Assembly (NCBI GenBank): GCA_030142905.1
Contig: JASJOG010000176.1
Span: 1-64,000, forward strand
Reading direction: 5' to 3'
Origin: Heliopora coerulea
Lineage: Eukaryota; Cnidaria; Anthozoa; Scleralcyonacea; Helioporidae
DNA length: 64,000 nt
The notes under the pieces are model-generated. The model ran no database searches. It had not been told where the DNA came from and worked only from the letters and a program-made list of their open reading frames with translations. The position numbers and the translations under genes are program-made. Below, piece after piece: positions 12,035 to 23,828 of the stretch. Each line of letters begins with the position of its first letter. Position 1 is the first letter of the stretch.

Positions 12035-15000
12035 TCACGCTAAAAACAGTTCCTCGATTTCTTCAAGTGTTCGTCCGTTCGTTTCAGGGAAAAACAGGAA
12101 TACAAAGATTGCGGATGAGAAACAAACCGCTCCATAAAACAAGTATGTTCCATACAGATGGAAGGCGTGTTGAATTTGATGGAATGTGTAGATAACCACA
12201 AACACGCTAAGCCAGTTAGTCACCGTTACAATTCCACCAGCAACGCCTCGCGCCCGAGTCGGGAGTATCTCAGACATTACAAGCCACGGAATTGGTCCCC
12301 ATCCCAATGAGAAACCAGCGATAAACAGAGAAAGAGAAATAAGAGATACTGAGGACGGGAATACAGAAAAGCGGTCACAAAAACCGAGAATAACCATGCT
12401 AACGCCCATGAGGATTCCGGGAAAGATGAGAAGTTTTCGACGACCCAGTTTGTCAACAATAGAGCATGAAATAGCTGTGACCACAAACTGAACCACAGCG
12501 ACGACGATTGAGACAACAGTAGCGTTACTGAAGCCAACCTCGTCGACAATTTCAGAAGCAAACGTCAGGACTGAATTGGTTCCACCGAACTGTTGAAATA
12601 TCATTAAGAAAACTGACAATATAAGAGGTCGATAAACAGTCGGATTTTTTATTTCCAAGAGCGAGATAGATTCGACAGCACCTAAAACAAGAAACAAGAA
12701 CTGTTACCAATATGGAAGGATAAACAAAGTTTAACACTTTCCCGCCAGGATGTGACCCCTTGGCCTTTACCGAGTAAAATCGTATCCTTTAACCAGAATA
12801 AAATAATAAAACACTGTTCAGGCTTGGAAAGGATTTCCTACTTATTGACCGAGCGTAAGGTCTGAACCGATGTTTTTAGGTAAAAACATCAAAGTGCAGA
12901 AACAGAGGTCCGATATTTCACTTGTACAGACCGAAAAAGCGAGGTGAACAAGGAGTTCATTATATAGCTATACTGAAATATAACTGAGAAGTGCTAAGGT
13001 AGAGAACGTTAAATAAACACTTGCAATTCTGTCGTCGTTTGATGGAGAATTTCTTCACCGACTTCACTCTAAATGGTTACGTTTCTCTTTTAGAATGTTC
13101 GTAATACATTTTCATTTAACATATCGTCAAAAATTTTAATTTTTATTCCCCACAAGCGAGGCTTTTTTAAATTTCCCACCCTGAAAGAGAAATACAGGAA
13201 ATATCCCATCTCTTATGAACCAATCAAATTGCAGGACTTCCGATTTCGGATCGTTCACTGCCACAGCCATGTAATGATAACTGTTATTCATCATTATGAC
13301 ACCACACTTGGTACAAATGTTTGCGTCGTCCGATTACATAAGGCGTCACAATGACGTCACACAAAAGTGTATTTACTGGAAGTATATCAGTATTTCTAAA
13401 CCTGATAACTCTGAACTCCACCATTACTAGAGGTCTGATTGTCACTCGGACATGGAGGTTCTATTGAACGTCAGTTTCAGTCCCCTACGCAGTCATTTGG
13501 ACGTCACTTTTACTTTGACGACCTGAGGAAGACGTCAATAAATTCCCCCATATCCGCCCATTACTGGCGTCACTTTTTGGTTCAAACGTCGACACAAGTC
13601 ATCTTTGCAGTGAGCCATTATTTTGAACTTTCCGACATTTTGGACCAACCCCTTGCAAATGGGTCTGGGTACTGGGTTGTCGCCAAACTGTACCATTAAA
13701 CCAATATCTCTGTTGACCAACGTTCTGTTGACCTTACCTAATGTGCTTTTAATATCTCGACATTCCTCTTCAATTTCCTCTTGGGATCCCCCTCTGAGCC
13801 ATTTCATAACTCTGATCGCTTCAGACATTTTAGCGTCCTTGATTAACCATCGTGGGCTCTCTGGCATGTTGGTCATTAAAACTACCATTATGGTGGATGG
13901 CACTGCTCCAGCTATGGCCAACCAACGCCAGTTTTTGAACAGAAGTCCAAGGCAATATGCAATGAGAATGCCCAAAACAATAGCCAGTTGATTGATAATA
14001 CCAAGCCTTCCTCTATACTTGGCTGGTGAAATTTCGGCAATGTACACCTTGGAAACGAAAGTAAGCTATTAAAAGGAGGGCACATTCTCTTTATTTATTT
14101 TCTCAATATAGAAACACTTCTAATCATATTTATAAAATTCATTAAGAGTTCATGAGGAAAATACAAAGGAAAATGATAACCGTTTCGTACCTTTATATGT
14201 GATAACGACACATATGACATTGTATTTCAAGAAGCTAATTATTTCAGCTTTGAAAACATAAACTTCTAAACTTTCTTCACGAATTAGCGCATTACGAGGT
14301 TCACTTTTTAAAGACATTTAAAAACTCGCTGTTTGTGCTTTATCGGACCTAAACACTTGGCTAGCAGCTCGAGTTGTGTTGTAAATCCACAAAAAAGCAC
14401 TCCTGTTCCCTTTTTAAATGTTATATCTAATTGTGCTAATTAGTGGTAACTGATTCCAATCAGGGTTATCAATCAAAACATTCTTACATGGCAATGTTAC
14501 GTCAACGGACAACTTCAAAAATCAAAAATAAAAACAAACCGCGAAGAGAACCCTCTTGACGCTGGAAATGCGAGTGAAACCAAATAGTAAAGGCCACAAA
14601 ACAAACAAATAGCGAAGGCCACAGTTCAACTTAAACTCGATTGGGTTTGACAATGACTTTACAGCAAAAAGTGTCACGATATTACACTTTTATATCCGAC
14701 ACGAACCAGTTACTAAGGGGCCGTTTATACGGACTCGGGTAAAAGGATTACCCTCCTTCTTCGCGCTACCCTAACCGAGAAACATTGTTGACAATATTAT
14801 TTGAGCTCTTCCGCAAGTGTTTATATGAAGAGGTCTTCGCTTGCCTCGGTTAGGAGGGTTACCCTTGCAGTGACAACACATCTTTGCGAGACAGGGAAAC
14901 CCTTCAGGTCTAGACAAGTTTCAACCATGTGAACGACTTGACGCGGCCACCCGAATTGTGCATGAAGTCAAGCATACGCATTTAGTTTAGTGTCACGAAT

Positions 15001-18000
15001 GAGTTTTGCTTTAAGGGAACCTGTCCAGCTAGAATATCCAGTTGAGTTTGCCTCTGCGTGGTTATGGCTACCATATTTTAGTTCCTGATGAAATAACGAT
15101 CATGACATTCGAGAAGATAGATAACAACATTGTCACGGATTTGAGCAGGTGATTCACCATCTTTCCACTTCAGGGTAAATCCCAACATCATGATTACGGT
15201 ACTTTTTCCATATAAACAGTCGATAAAGTTGTCTCGGGGGCTAGGGTGACCCTATCACCCTGGTCCATATAAATAGCTTCTTAAAATGCAACTCTTGTGT
15301 CTCCTGCTGGGGTCGAATCTGCGTCCCTACTACCAGTATAAATACAGAGCTCGTGATCGTGCTCTCCGGTGCCGGTGTGGCGGTCTGAGATTGTCCCCCT
15401 GCTGAAATTGTGTTCAAAACTAGTGGGCATGCTCAGAACAGAAGGTGCAATCTCCGCATGGGTTGAAACGGTCCGAGTTTGTAGCAGTCTGAGAATGAAG
15501 CTCAACGTTGTGCAAGGAATTTATCTCAGTAATCTGGAGAATATATACATTTTGAGTTAATATTCGTGACACCAGTTTTCATAGCAGGATTCACGGTACT
15601 TTTAATGTTCTTTCGAAGAAATTTCCACCTTCAAGTGACAAGTGTTAAAGCATTAGGTAAGTTAGCTATATATATATATAACTGTCAATTTTATGGTGTC
15701 ATTTTGACTTTTGTTCAGCTAGAAGATTGTTGTATGTTTGTCAGTCAATTGAATATAACTACTGTAGAGCTCACCTCGAATCGAACACACGCACGGCGTT
15801 GAGTTGGTTACAAAAATTTATTAAATACAATAAAACAAATCATACTCGCTCAAGTCTTAAAAGTATGTCACAATCGAATTGGTTGTTTAGCAGATTAATT
15901 TATGGACTGGTTAATTGTTAATTAAAGCGATGGGTAAAGCGAGAAGTAATCCGGTCTACCTTGGACAACGTGATGTGCTGGCGTTGTGCTATCTCACCAA
16001 GGTATATCTTCCGTCGATGTAACTGCCGGCGCAAATAGCAAATACGCATGAGCAGGTCAATCTCAACACAATACAACTTCAGACCGCCACACCTGCCTCG
16101 TCAGGTTACGGTCATCGATATGCTTTTCAACACTATGATCTTACCGGCACAGCCAGCGAAGCGACTCCCATTCCCACACCAGTGACAATCCTTCCAAGGT
16201 AAAGCAATCCCTCATTCTTTGCTCCGGCAATGATCACCCATCCAGTGACAAATGGAACTGAGCACAACATTATGGTAAGCTTTCTTCCAAACCTGTCGAT
16301 AGCACGGATTCCAATGTAACTGCCCATTATCGCACCGACAGCAAAAACGGACTAAACCAGAAAATTAAAGTTTGAAACGAATGAGGTATGGGGTTAGCCA
16401 TTCGAAGCTTGGTAAGCTTATTATCATGTACATAACTCTATTTTCAGCCGATAAAATTTATTCACTGTGTCCATGTTTTGTTGCTCAAAACATGGATAAT
16501 ATGCCTGGGTCAGTGCCCAGGATAGAGAAATATCAGAGATTAGCACATACCTAGCTGGTAAATAATGTTTTTTTACTCAGTCTGCTTGGTTCCTCTATCT
16601 CGGAATATCATGCACTATTCCCCTCCAAGCAAAACAAAATGGCGTCCAGTTTTGTTTAAGTTATGGAAGAAGAATTTTTTTAATAAACAAAGTTGCCGTG
16701 CTAGACAATATCATAACAGCAACAAAATTTGGCAATTAAGTATTCAAAGATGTGTATTTCTTTTACGTTTTAGCGATAAATGGACTTAGGATGTGTTCGA
16801 AACGTTTTGTTTAAAAATTTTATGAGTGGGCAACAAATCGACGTTCCCCAAATTAGTTTTAAAAATTAAAATAAATTATATATGTGAAAATAATTTTGCG
16901 AAATATGTGCTAAAACAATTATTCATCTCAGTGTTGGTGAATAGTGTAGATATTTACCTCGCTGCTTCGTAACTATGTAAATATCCACAACTATTCACCT
17001 CCGCATGAATTGTTCATTATAATTCACTATATAGCGAGCTAAAGTTTATCTCATCTAATCTTATCTAATAAAGTGGTTCAATTGTAACTTTTATTTGAAA
17101 TTTTTTGTATCAGACCAATTTAAAATTTTTTTAGAAGATCAGTTTAATTTTCTTAAATTAGTTAAATTTTTGTGAGTGTGAACTAGTTTATTGTATTTAA
17201 CTCTTTCTATACTTACAGCAATGTTGTTCTACAAACAGTGTTCTTATAGATCTATGTTCTGAAAAGTTTAGAATGCCAAATATTCACTGTACTATACTAA
17301 TAGAAATATATAACTGATTAGGCATTGGACTTTGGAGTTTCCAAATAATCATTAAAACACAAGTGACAAGCCTTCGAGTTGTCGTCGACTCGGACGGAAA
17401 ATGTTTGTTGTAATAAGGAAACTGGGACCTTAAGATTTCTGAAGTCAACTTGAACGACGACGTCCTTAAAAATTTCGTCATTAAAAGAAACGACCGTTTA
17501 TTGACCACGGTGCTTGATAATCGTGGTTTGTTTTATGACTTACAAACGCTCCAGTTCTCCTAAAACGACTGTAGTCTCGAGTCGAATTCCATCTTGAGTG
17601 ACAGTTTTTTTTTCACTCGACGAACTGATGTCTTCCTTAGCTTTTTGAAGCACTGTGTCCAATATATCGGACACCTAAGAGCAAAAGAACCAGTGAGAGA
17701 ACAATGGAATAACAAAGAGAGAACAAAGAACAAAGGAACCATTGAGAGAACAAAAGAAAAACAAAGAGAGAACAAAGAACAAAAGAACAAGTGAAAGAAT
17801 AAAAGAAAAACAGAGAGAATAAAGAACAAAAACGTTAAAGAGTTAAGATGCGAACATGGTCTGCGTGACATTATATGCACAACGACAACGGTGTTCAGAA
17901 TGCTCTGGTGTACAAAGGTTATTCATTCTTTTTGTTTTGCTTTAAGAATTATTTGGTTTAAAGGACGTCGTCGTTGAAATTGACGTCGTAAATCTTAACA

Positions 18001-19137
18001 TCTGGTCAGCGACGCGAGTCCGTTCTCCGAAGTCACCATCTGTAGCCGAGAATGTGGTCCTTGGTTCATCTTTAAGCCTAATTACCCCGGGGGGTGACGG
18101 TCTTTGACAGTTAGGACGACATGAAAACCAGGCTTCAGACCCCGTGCAGATGTTCAGTCTGAGTCCAGGATTCACGTTTGAACACTGGTCTAAACGGGAT
18201 TTCGAATGAATTTTGAATAATATCGAAATGAAAATTATATTTGATCAAGAACATTTTCGAGCGTTTGAATCTTACATTTTAAGAGGCCATACACTGGGAA
18301 AGAAATGCGAAAAAGCGAAAAATGAAAATCCAGGGTCCGCGGCTTCGCAGCTACTATACTGGGCAAAGATGCTAGGACAACACTTTAAAATGAACATACT
18401 TTCACACACCCCTGCCCCTTCAATATTCTGAGTTCTCGGTCAATTTTTCGTTTTACGTATGACACAGCCAGCATCATCTTGCAGGGTGGAATGAAGCAAC
18501 ATTGATGGAGGGGGCAGAGAGGGGAGTAGCGTATGATATTCCTTCTTTCGACTTTTGTACGGTCAGTAGGGAATCATTTGGAACGTTGTCCCAGTAATTA
18601 TGGGCCAGGACTGTAGTCCTCATCGGCTCTTAAAATATGTGGTTCTGACACTCTCATCAAATATAATTGCTGTTATAAATGTGTATATTGGCCGGTCAAG
18701 TTGATCTTATAGCAACTACTGGAACCACCTGCGGTGCTAGGTCCGCGGCCAGTGATTCGCCACAGATGATAATGGCTTGTCGGAACAATAGTTTCGGACT
18801 CGAACTCTACACAGACATTGAATCTTGACGCGGCCTTATGCTTTGAGATTTCGGCAATTCACATCTTACTCCACAGCGTCGGAATGAAGCGTATTCGTTT
18901 ACTTACCCCGAAGAAAGATATCGATTCTTCACTTAATCCGAAGTGCTTCAATTCCTGTTTCACCGGTGATGAATACCCTATCACAAATCCAGTACTAAGC
19001 GGACCCAAACAAGAAAACAAGGTGGCTTTCAAAACACTGGATCGAAACTGTACATTTCTTTCTCCAGGAGTATCGGACGCACTTTCCACAAGAGAAATCT
19101 GCGATTGTGACGATGATTTGAACAAAACACCGCTCAT
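12035..19137 (-). CDS. facilitative sugar transporter B (GLUT6/8-like)
   Basis: Complete four-exon gene: 19137-18907, 16351-16145, 14047-13738, 12681-12035; all junctions are GT-AG and frames join exactly to 464 aa. An MFS/SLC2 transporter with 12 predicted membrane segments, expected to move hexose or trehalose across the plasma or an intracellular membrane. Motifs: GFVIGYSSP in TM1; DRFGRK after TM2; PESPRWL (residues ~208-214) after TM6; QQFGGTN in TM7, keeping the two glutamines and asparagine that bind glucose in GLUT1; DKLGRRK after TM8; [13 protein letters not shown] in TM10; [15 protein letters not shown] at the C-terminus. The last two are typical of class III GLUT8/GLUT6 and insect Tret1. 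The ATG at 19137 (ACAATGA context, A at -3) was chosen because it aligns with the other family members. The exact substrate is unknown. Confidence 0.92.
14717..15281. mobile_element. MITE candidate in intron 2 of B
   Basis: The ends form imperfect terminal inverted repeats of about 30 bp (left GGGGCCGTTTATACGGAC, right complement AAGCTATTTATATGGACC) next to TAA on the left and TTAA on the right. This agrees with a PIF/Harbinger-type 3-bp target duplication. There is no coding capacity. End positions are approximate to a few bases. Confidence 0.5.
17690..17835. repeat. purine-rich minisatellite (AACAAAGAGAG-type)
   Basis: Degenerate tandem copies of AGAGAACAAAGAACAAAGGA-like units lying in intron 1 of gene B. 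Open frames on either strand here are compositional artefacts. Confidence 0.75.
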
Positions 19138-19430
19138 TGTCGAGAAGAAATAAAATGAAACTGTCAATGTAATGTCCACGGCTCCTTCTCTTCGGAACAA
19201 GTTCTTCCCTTCTCCGTATTGTCTCGGGAATTGGCTTGCTGCTCTGAAGTTTGGAAATATCCCTAGATTGCACAGCTGAAATTTCTGATGATTATTTCGG
19301 TTTTTCACCAGATTGAGTTAGCTAACAGCAGTTGCTGTCTTTGTGCCAAAACTATTACCTTCTCCACTTCCCTGTACCTTAATTTTCATACTGGTGACAT
19401 TTGCGTAATAGTCATGGGACACTTAAGCCT

Positions 19431-19683
19431 TGTTCACACGAGCGACATAGGCATAAGGACAAGATCAATACGAAAACAAAGCATCGTATGTCCTCAGGGA
19501 CTTGCAAAGATAAAACAACAAGAATTATTCTTTATTTTGTTTTTTGTTCAGCTCTTTGCTGATACTTGGACTATGACCTTAAGCTTACGGTTACGACGAT
19601 CCTTTTGTCGCAGGCTCGACTTCATTCCTTTGTTTTGCCTTTTGTTCTGTCTTCATGCTTACGCTTATGCTCACGTGTGAACC
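19431..19683. mobile_element. MITE, GTTCACACGAGCGACAT family, copy 1
   Basis: Starts TGTTCACACGAGCGACAT with CATAAGGACAAG-like sequence, and ends with the near complement (GCTCACGTGTGAACC). Two further copies lie at 28661-28893 and 55775-56038. No coding capacity; it sits about 300 bp upstream of gene B exon 1. Confidence 0.65.
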
Positions 19684-21194
19684 TGACTGTTTTTGGGAGC
19701 GGGCCTAAGAAGGAAAAGTGTTTGGCTATCGTGTTACGATTACAAGTCTGATATAAGGAATTTCTCAAAATTGCAGCCCATTTAGAAAAAACCTCACGAG
19801 AACTCTCAGTATTCCCCAGACATGAAATACAAAACTACAGCAGTTGTGTTCACCTACTTTGAAACATAATTGTTAATAATATAGCTCTTTTTTGACAACC
19901 TTCATGGTAACAGTACGATTCAAAAAGTCAGGGAACGAAGATCTTTGAACGCTTCGTTTAACCAAGGTGAGGAGGAGGCAGAGAAATCTTCGGGTTCTGA
20001 GACACCAGTTAAAGTTTAGAAATTTTCTAAGACAGCACTTTCAAAGAACGTCCCCCGATGTCCTAAATTTACAGTAACAGTGTGTCTACTCTAAACCAAG
20101 AGTAAAATCTCATTGCCTAACCAGCTACATATCTTCTTAAGGTATATATATATATATATATATATATGCTTCTAATATTCATTAAGAATTCATGAGGAAA
20201 ACACAAATAAAAGTCATAAGCGTGTCGTGTCTTTATATGTGATTTGGACACATGTGCCTCTATATGTGAAAAAGAAGTTAATTTTTTCGCCTTAGAAAAC
20301 ATAAATCGTACACTAACGATTTTTTTGTGATGACAAATTTAAACAAAACTCTAGTAAACGTATCAATCATGGCGAATGATGTAAAACCTACGTAACGTTC
20401 TCAAGTAAAGTTCTCGAAAGAATTGTATCAATGCCAACAAGAAGACTGTAAAACTACATATGTGTGTGTACTATGTATGTGTATGTACTATGTGTTAATT
20501 TCAAACCGGAAATACATTATATGCTCGAATGAGCATATTTCGAACTAGCCTCCTCAACATGTAAATTAGTTGATAAAACTGCTTTAAAGGTACCTTGCTA
20601 GTAGAATAGCCATACACTCGATTGTGAACGCAAATATCTGTATATTCGATCGTGAACGCTCAAGTTTCTGCCGGACAGAGTAACTAAACTGTAAGTCGAC
20701 CTGGATGCTTGAATTTATCTTAATATTCTTGTTTTTAACGTTGTCTTTGTTAATATGTAATCTATGTAGTTGAACCGTTTTGGAATGAACAAATCTACGA
20801 GTTCAAGCTTGTTGTCCGGATTTTGATTGAGAGTTTACACTATGTATGTGTGTGTACGTATGTATGTATGTATTTATGCATGTATTTATGTTTCTACATG
20901 AACTGATAAACAGGCGTTTAGGTAGATATGCATATATACACATTGATTAAACGCATCAAAGATTAACTTAATTCATTAGGAAAAACCAAAGGAAATTAAT
21001 ATTTAATTAGTGCGGCAAAAGTGAATAATAAATCCTTCTGATTTACACAAACTTCTCTTCGCAGTTCTGGTCTACTGCACTAAATTCACGAACTTTATCA
21101 CACAAAATAAACTCGAAATAATAGTGATCTTTCAGAGAAAGGGAAATGCTAAAACATTATCGGTGGCAGTAATTGAAGCGATCAAACTCAATAC

Positions 21195-21461
21195 CAGTGA
21201 CGTAAGGACCACCATCGGCTGCTATTGGTGCCTGGGGGTAAACTTAGAACTTTGGGCACTGTCCTACCCTATTGCCAGTTTTAGATAAAAATTACTCCAA
21301 CGATGGTATGACAATATTCTCGGGAATTTAATTGTAATGGCCTTAGGTGTATTCTTAGTTCTCTTATTTAAGCGATTTTTTTATGACATCACGATGTGGC
21401 GCCCCGTACATTTAGCCCCCAGGGCCAATAGCCCTTTCTTGCCAACGTCCCTACGTCACTG
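21195..21461. mobile_element. hAT-like MITE, CAGTGACGTA family
   Basis: Begins CAGTGACGTAAGGAC and ends GTCCCTACGTCACTG, a 15-bp terminal inverted repeat with one mismatch. The duplicated copy at 47875-48143 shows it was present before the segmental duplication. The C-A-G-T-G ends suggest hAT; the 8-bp target duplication is eroded. Confidence 0.65.
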
Positions 21462-22656
21462 TTTAATTCATTTCGAAAGGTATAGCTTGACACAAAAACC
21501 CAAACAATATTACGCAGCATTTGAACCAAACTGGCGTCGAGAAATTTTGATAGTACATTCATCTAAATTACGGCAAAAATGTCCAGTATTTTAAGGCATG
21601 CTTGTTTGAGACAAGTGGGCTTTGGAGCACAATATTCTCGTCGTTAGTCTTTGACTTGTTTTAGTATCGGCCCCTCTTCGATCGTCCCATACGGTCATTC
21701 ATATTGGAGTAAGCAATGAGCTATTAAGAGCGGAATTCCCGCTCATTATTTGCTCAAAACATTGAACTCTAAAAAGACTGGAACGATACGTCGTAGTACC
21801 AGGCCTCATGATTGAATGAAGCCGACAGGTAGGTAGCCATGTAGGTCAACCTTTACTTTTCACTGACTGTTAATTCTGACAAATATGCAGTCCTACAGAC
21901 ACTTTTCTCTACTTACTATAGATAAAAAAGAAAACTGTCAAAAACTCCGAAATTTGGGTTAATTTTTTTGCAATATGTTGCGTGTTTTATCGTGCAGGGG
22001 ACTGGAATGACATGCAAATTGACCTACAAGTCAACCTCCATGTTGGCTTCAAATACTGTTTGCAGGTGTCGCTCCAGTCGTTTTAGAGTTAAATGGCTCA
22101 AAATGGCCGGTTTCCTTTACAACGTCAGCCGAATACAAGTACCAGAATACCTTACGACATTTTCTTTTTCAGCCGAATATTGAATACCTGAGGAGAATGG
22201 AATAACAGTTGCTTGTATTACTATAAGAAGGAGGATTTCGAAAAGCCTTCCAGTTCCTTCCGGTAGTTGTACTCAGCAGATAAATAAAGGGAGCTGGCCA
22301 TAGTTGCAAGACGTCCTTGAGTCTTCTGGGGCTAAGTCGTACACATTAGACCGAGTAATCCAGTGGCGTAGGAATCATTTTATAACTTATAAAATAGAAG
22401 TGGGTCGCCCACGAAAAGCTGAATACAGTGCAAAGTGGCTATTTTAATTTCTTTCCGAATTCTCTCTTCGGATACTGGAAGGAGAGTGGCTGACGAGGTT
22501 TTTCCGGTATAGCACAACCGATTTCGAGGAGCACTGAGCCACGACTAAACTGATGCATGACATGAACGAAAGGTCCGAGTGTTTTGGACGAGAACGTGAG
22601 CCAATAGTGAGTTGAACAGCGGTTAAACCAGCCACTTAACAATGTTTGGAACCATT

Positions 22657-23027
22657 TCAAACGAATCTGTTCACACTTACAACACACGGAGAAAAAGTGA
22701 CTTTCGTTTGCCAATTGTGTAAACGAAATGGGGAAAGCAAAGACTCATACACCAAGCAATCAAGGAATGGAACGATTTATATTTAGAAATAAAAAACTCA
22801 GACAATGTCTCTAGTTTTAAAAAGAATTTTTTTAATTAAAATATAATATAACTCTTATTCCTTTGTAATATCATATTTTTTTTTTCTTTTAATTTGGTAA
22901 TTTACTTTTAGTTTTATTTGTATGTAAATATACTGTAATCTATGTAATTTGCTTTTTTTAATTCCTACAGAGCCTCATTGAAAACCACCTATCGGTGAAT
23001 GCGTACCCTGTTTAAATATTAAATTCA
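22657..23027 (+). pseudogene. 3' tail of a CR1/L2-like LINE
   Basis: Translation on the plus strand gives the terminal segment of a non-LTR reverse transcriptase: VHTYNTRRKSDFRLPIV, a stop, then QAIKEWNDLYLEIKNSDN, ending in a stop near 22838 followed by an AT-rich 3' UTR. The copy is absent from the matching place in unit 2 (49360-49375 runs straight through). It is therefore a severely 5'-truncated insertion made after the duplication, with a short CATT repeat at both edges. Confidence 0.7.
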
Positions 23028-23734
23028 TCATTGCTGTTTGTGAAAATCTCCATGCTGAGTGTTCGCAATTGCCCAAAAATTTGAAAAATAAATTATGAAT
23101 TTTAAAGTGCACATAAACCCTCTGCAGTTTTTATTTTTTTCTATAGAGGAACCAAAAAGAACTGATAAGTTCTTCTACAATTTTTGATTTAGTACATTCG
23201 TTTTGGAGCTATATCACTTTCAATACGCCTACTTGCGTGAAAAAATCGCGCATTAACGAAGTCTGTACTCAGGAACGTATAGATTTCACACAACATATAA
23301 AACAACTGCGTTTTGATCACAAAGTTATCAAACACGCTTATACTTCGTGGAATAACAACCATGTCAAGCTCAAACTTGGACTCTGACACGTATGAAAGTA
23401 TATCTTATGCTTCTGGTTCTTTTAATTTGCCTGGTTCCCAGGCCTTTATAGGGTTGAGAACAGGCACGGAAATTTTGGACGGGGAGTTCAAAACTGGAAT
23501 TTTTGGCAATACTTAAAGGGAGATATCTCGGAAACGACTGAACAAAATCAAAGTCTGTAAAAAACCTTACTAGCCGGTTTTTAATTCTCTTTACAAAGAA
23601 CTAAAACCCGTGAAGGGTTTATATGTACTTTAAAGCTATGGTGATGAAATGAATAGCTGCGGCCACAGTTCCTACGCCCTTGCAATTACTCCAATGACTT
23701 TACCCTAGACCATGCAAGTTTGTATGAGGTCGTT

Positions 23735-23740
23735 TATTAA
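23735..23740 (-). terminator. candidate poly(A) signal of gene C
   Basis: AATAAA on the minus strand about 90 nt past the gene C stop. In the duplicated gene E the same site reads AATAAG. Confidence 0.4.
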
Positions 23741-23828
23741 GTAAAATCGTCTTGTTTATGAATAACTTTGGAAACTACTCAGTGAGATAAAAATAATATC
23801 GTCAGGAAAGTAACGATCGCGAACTAGG

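Larger units (their letters stand above)
19684..23828. other. intergenic between genes C and B
   Basis: No gene is supported. It contains a (TA)n run at 20142-20168, TATG-rich sequence at 20840-20900, a MITE and a LINE tail. The stretch 20130-20310 resembles the intron 2 sequence beside B exon 3 (14100-14290), suggesting a relic of an older transporter copy. From about 20918 rightward it is shared with unit 2 (47582-50150). Confidence 0.5.

Noticed and set aside
13623..13991. Plus-strand open frame of 122 codons (and its twin at 44821-45207)
   Set aside because: Exact antisense of transporter exon 3; frame openness is a shadow of the conserved coding exon.
21337..21594. 85-codon open frame in the C-B intergenic region
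   Set aside because: Overlaps a MITE end and is disrupted in the duplicated copy near 48000-48250.
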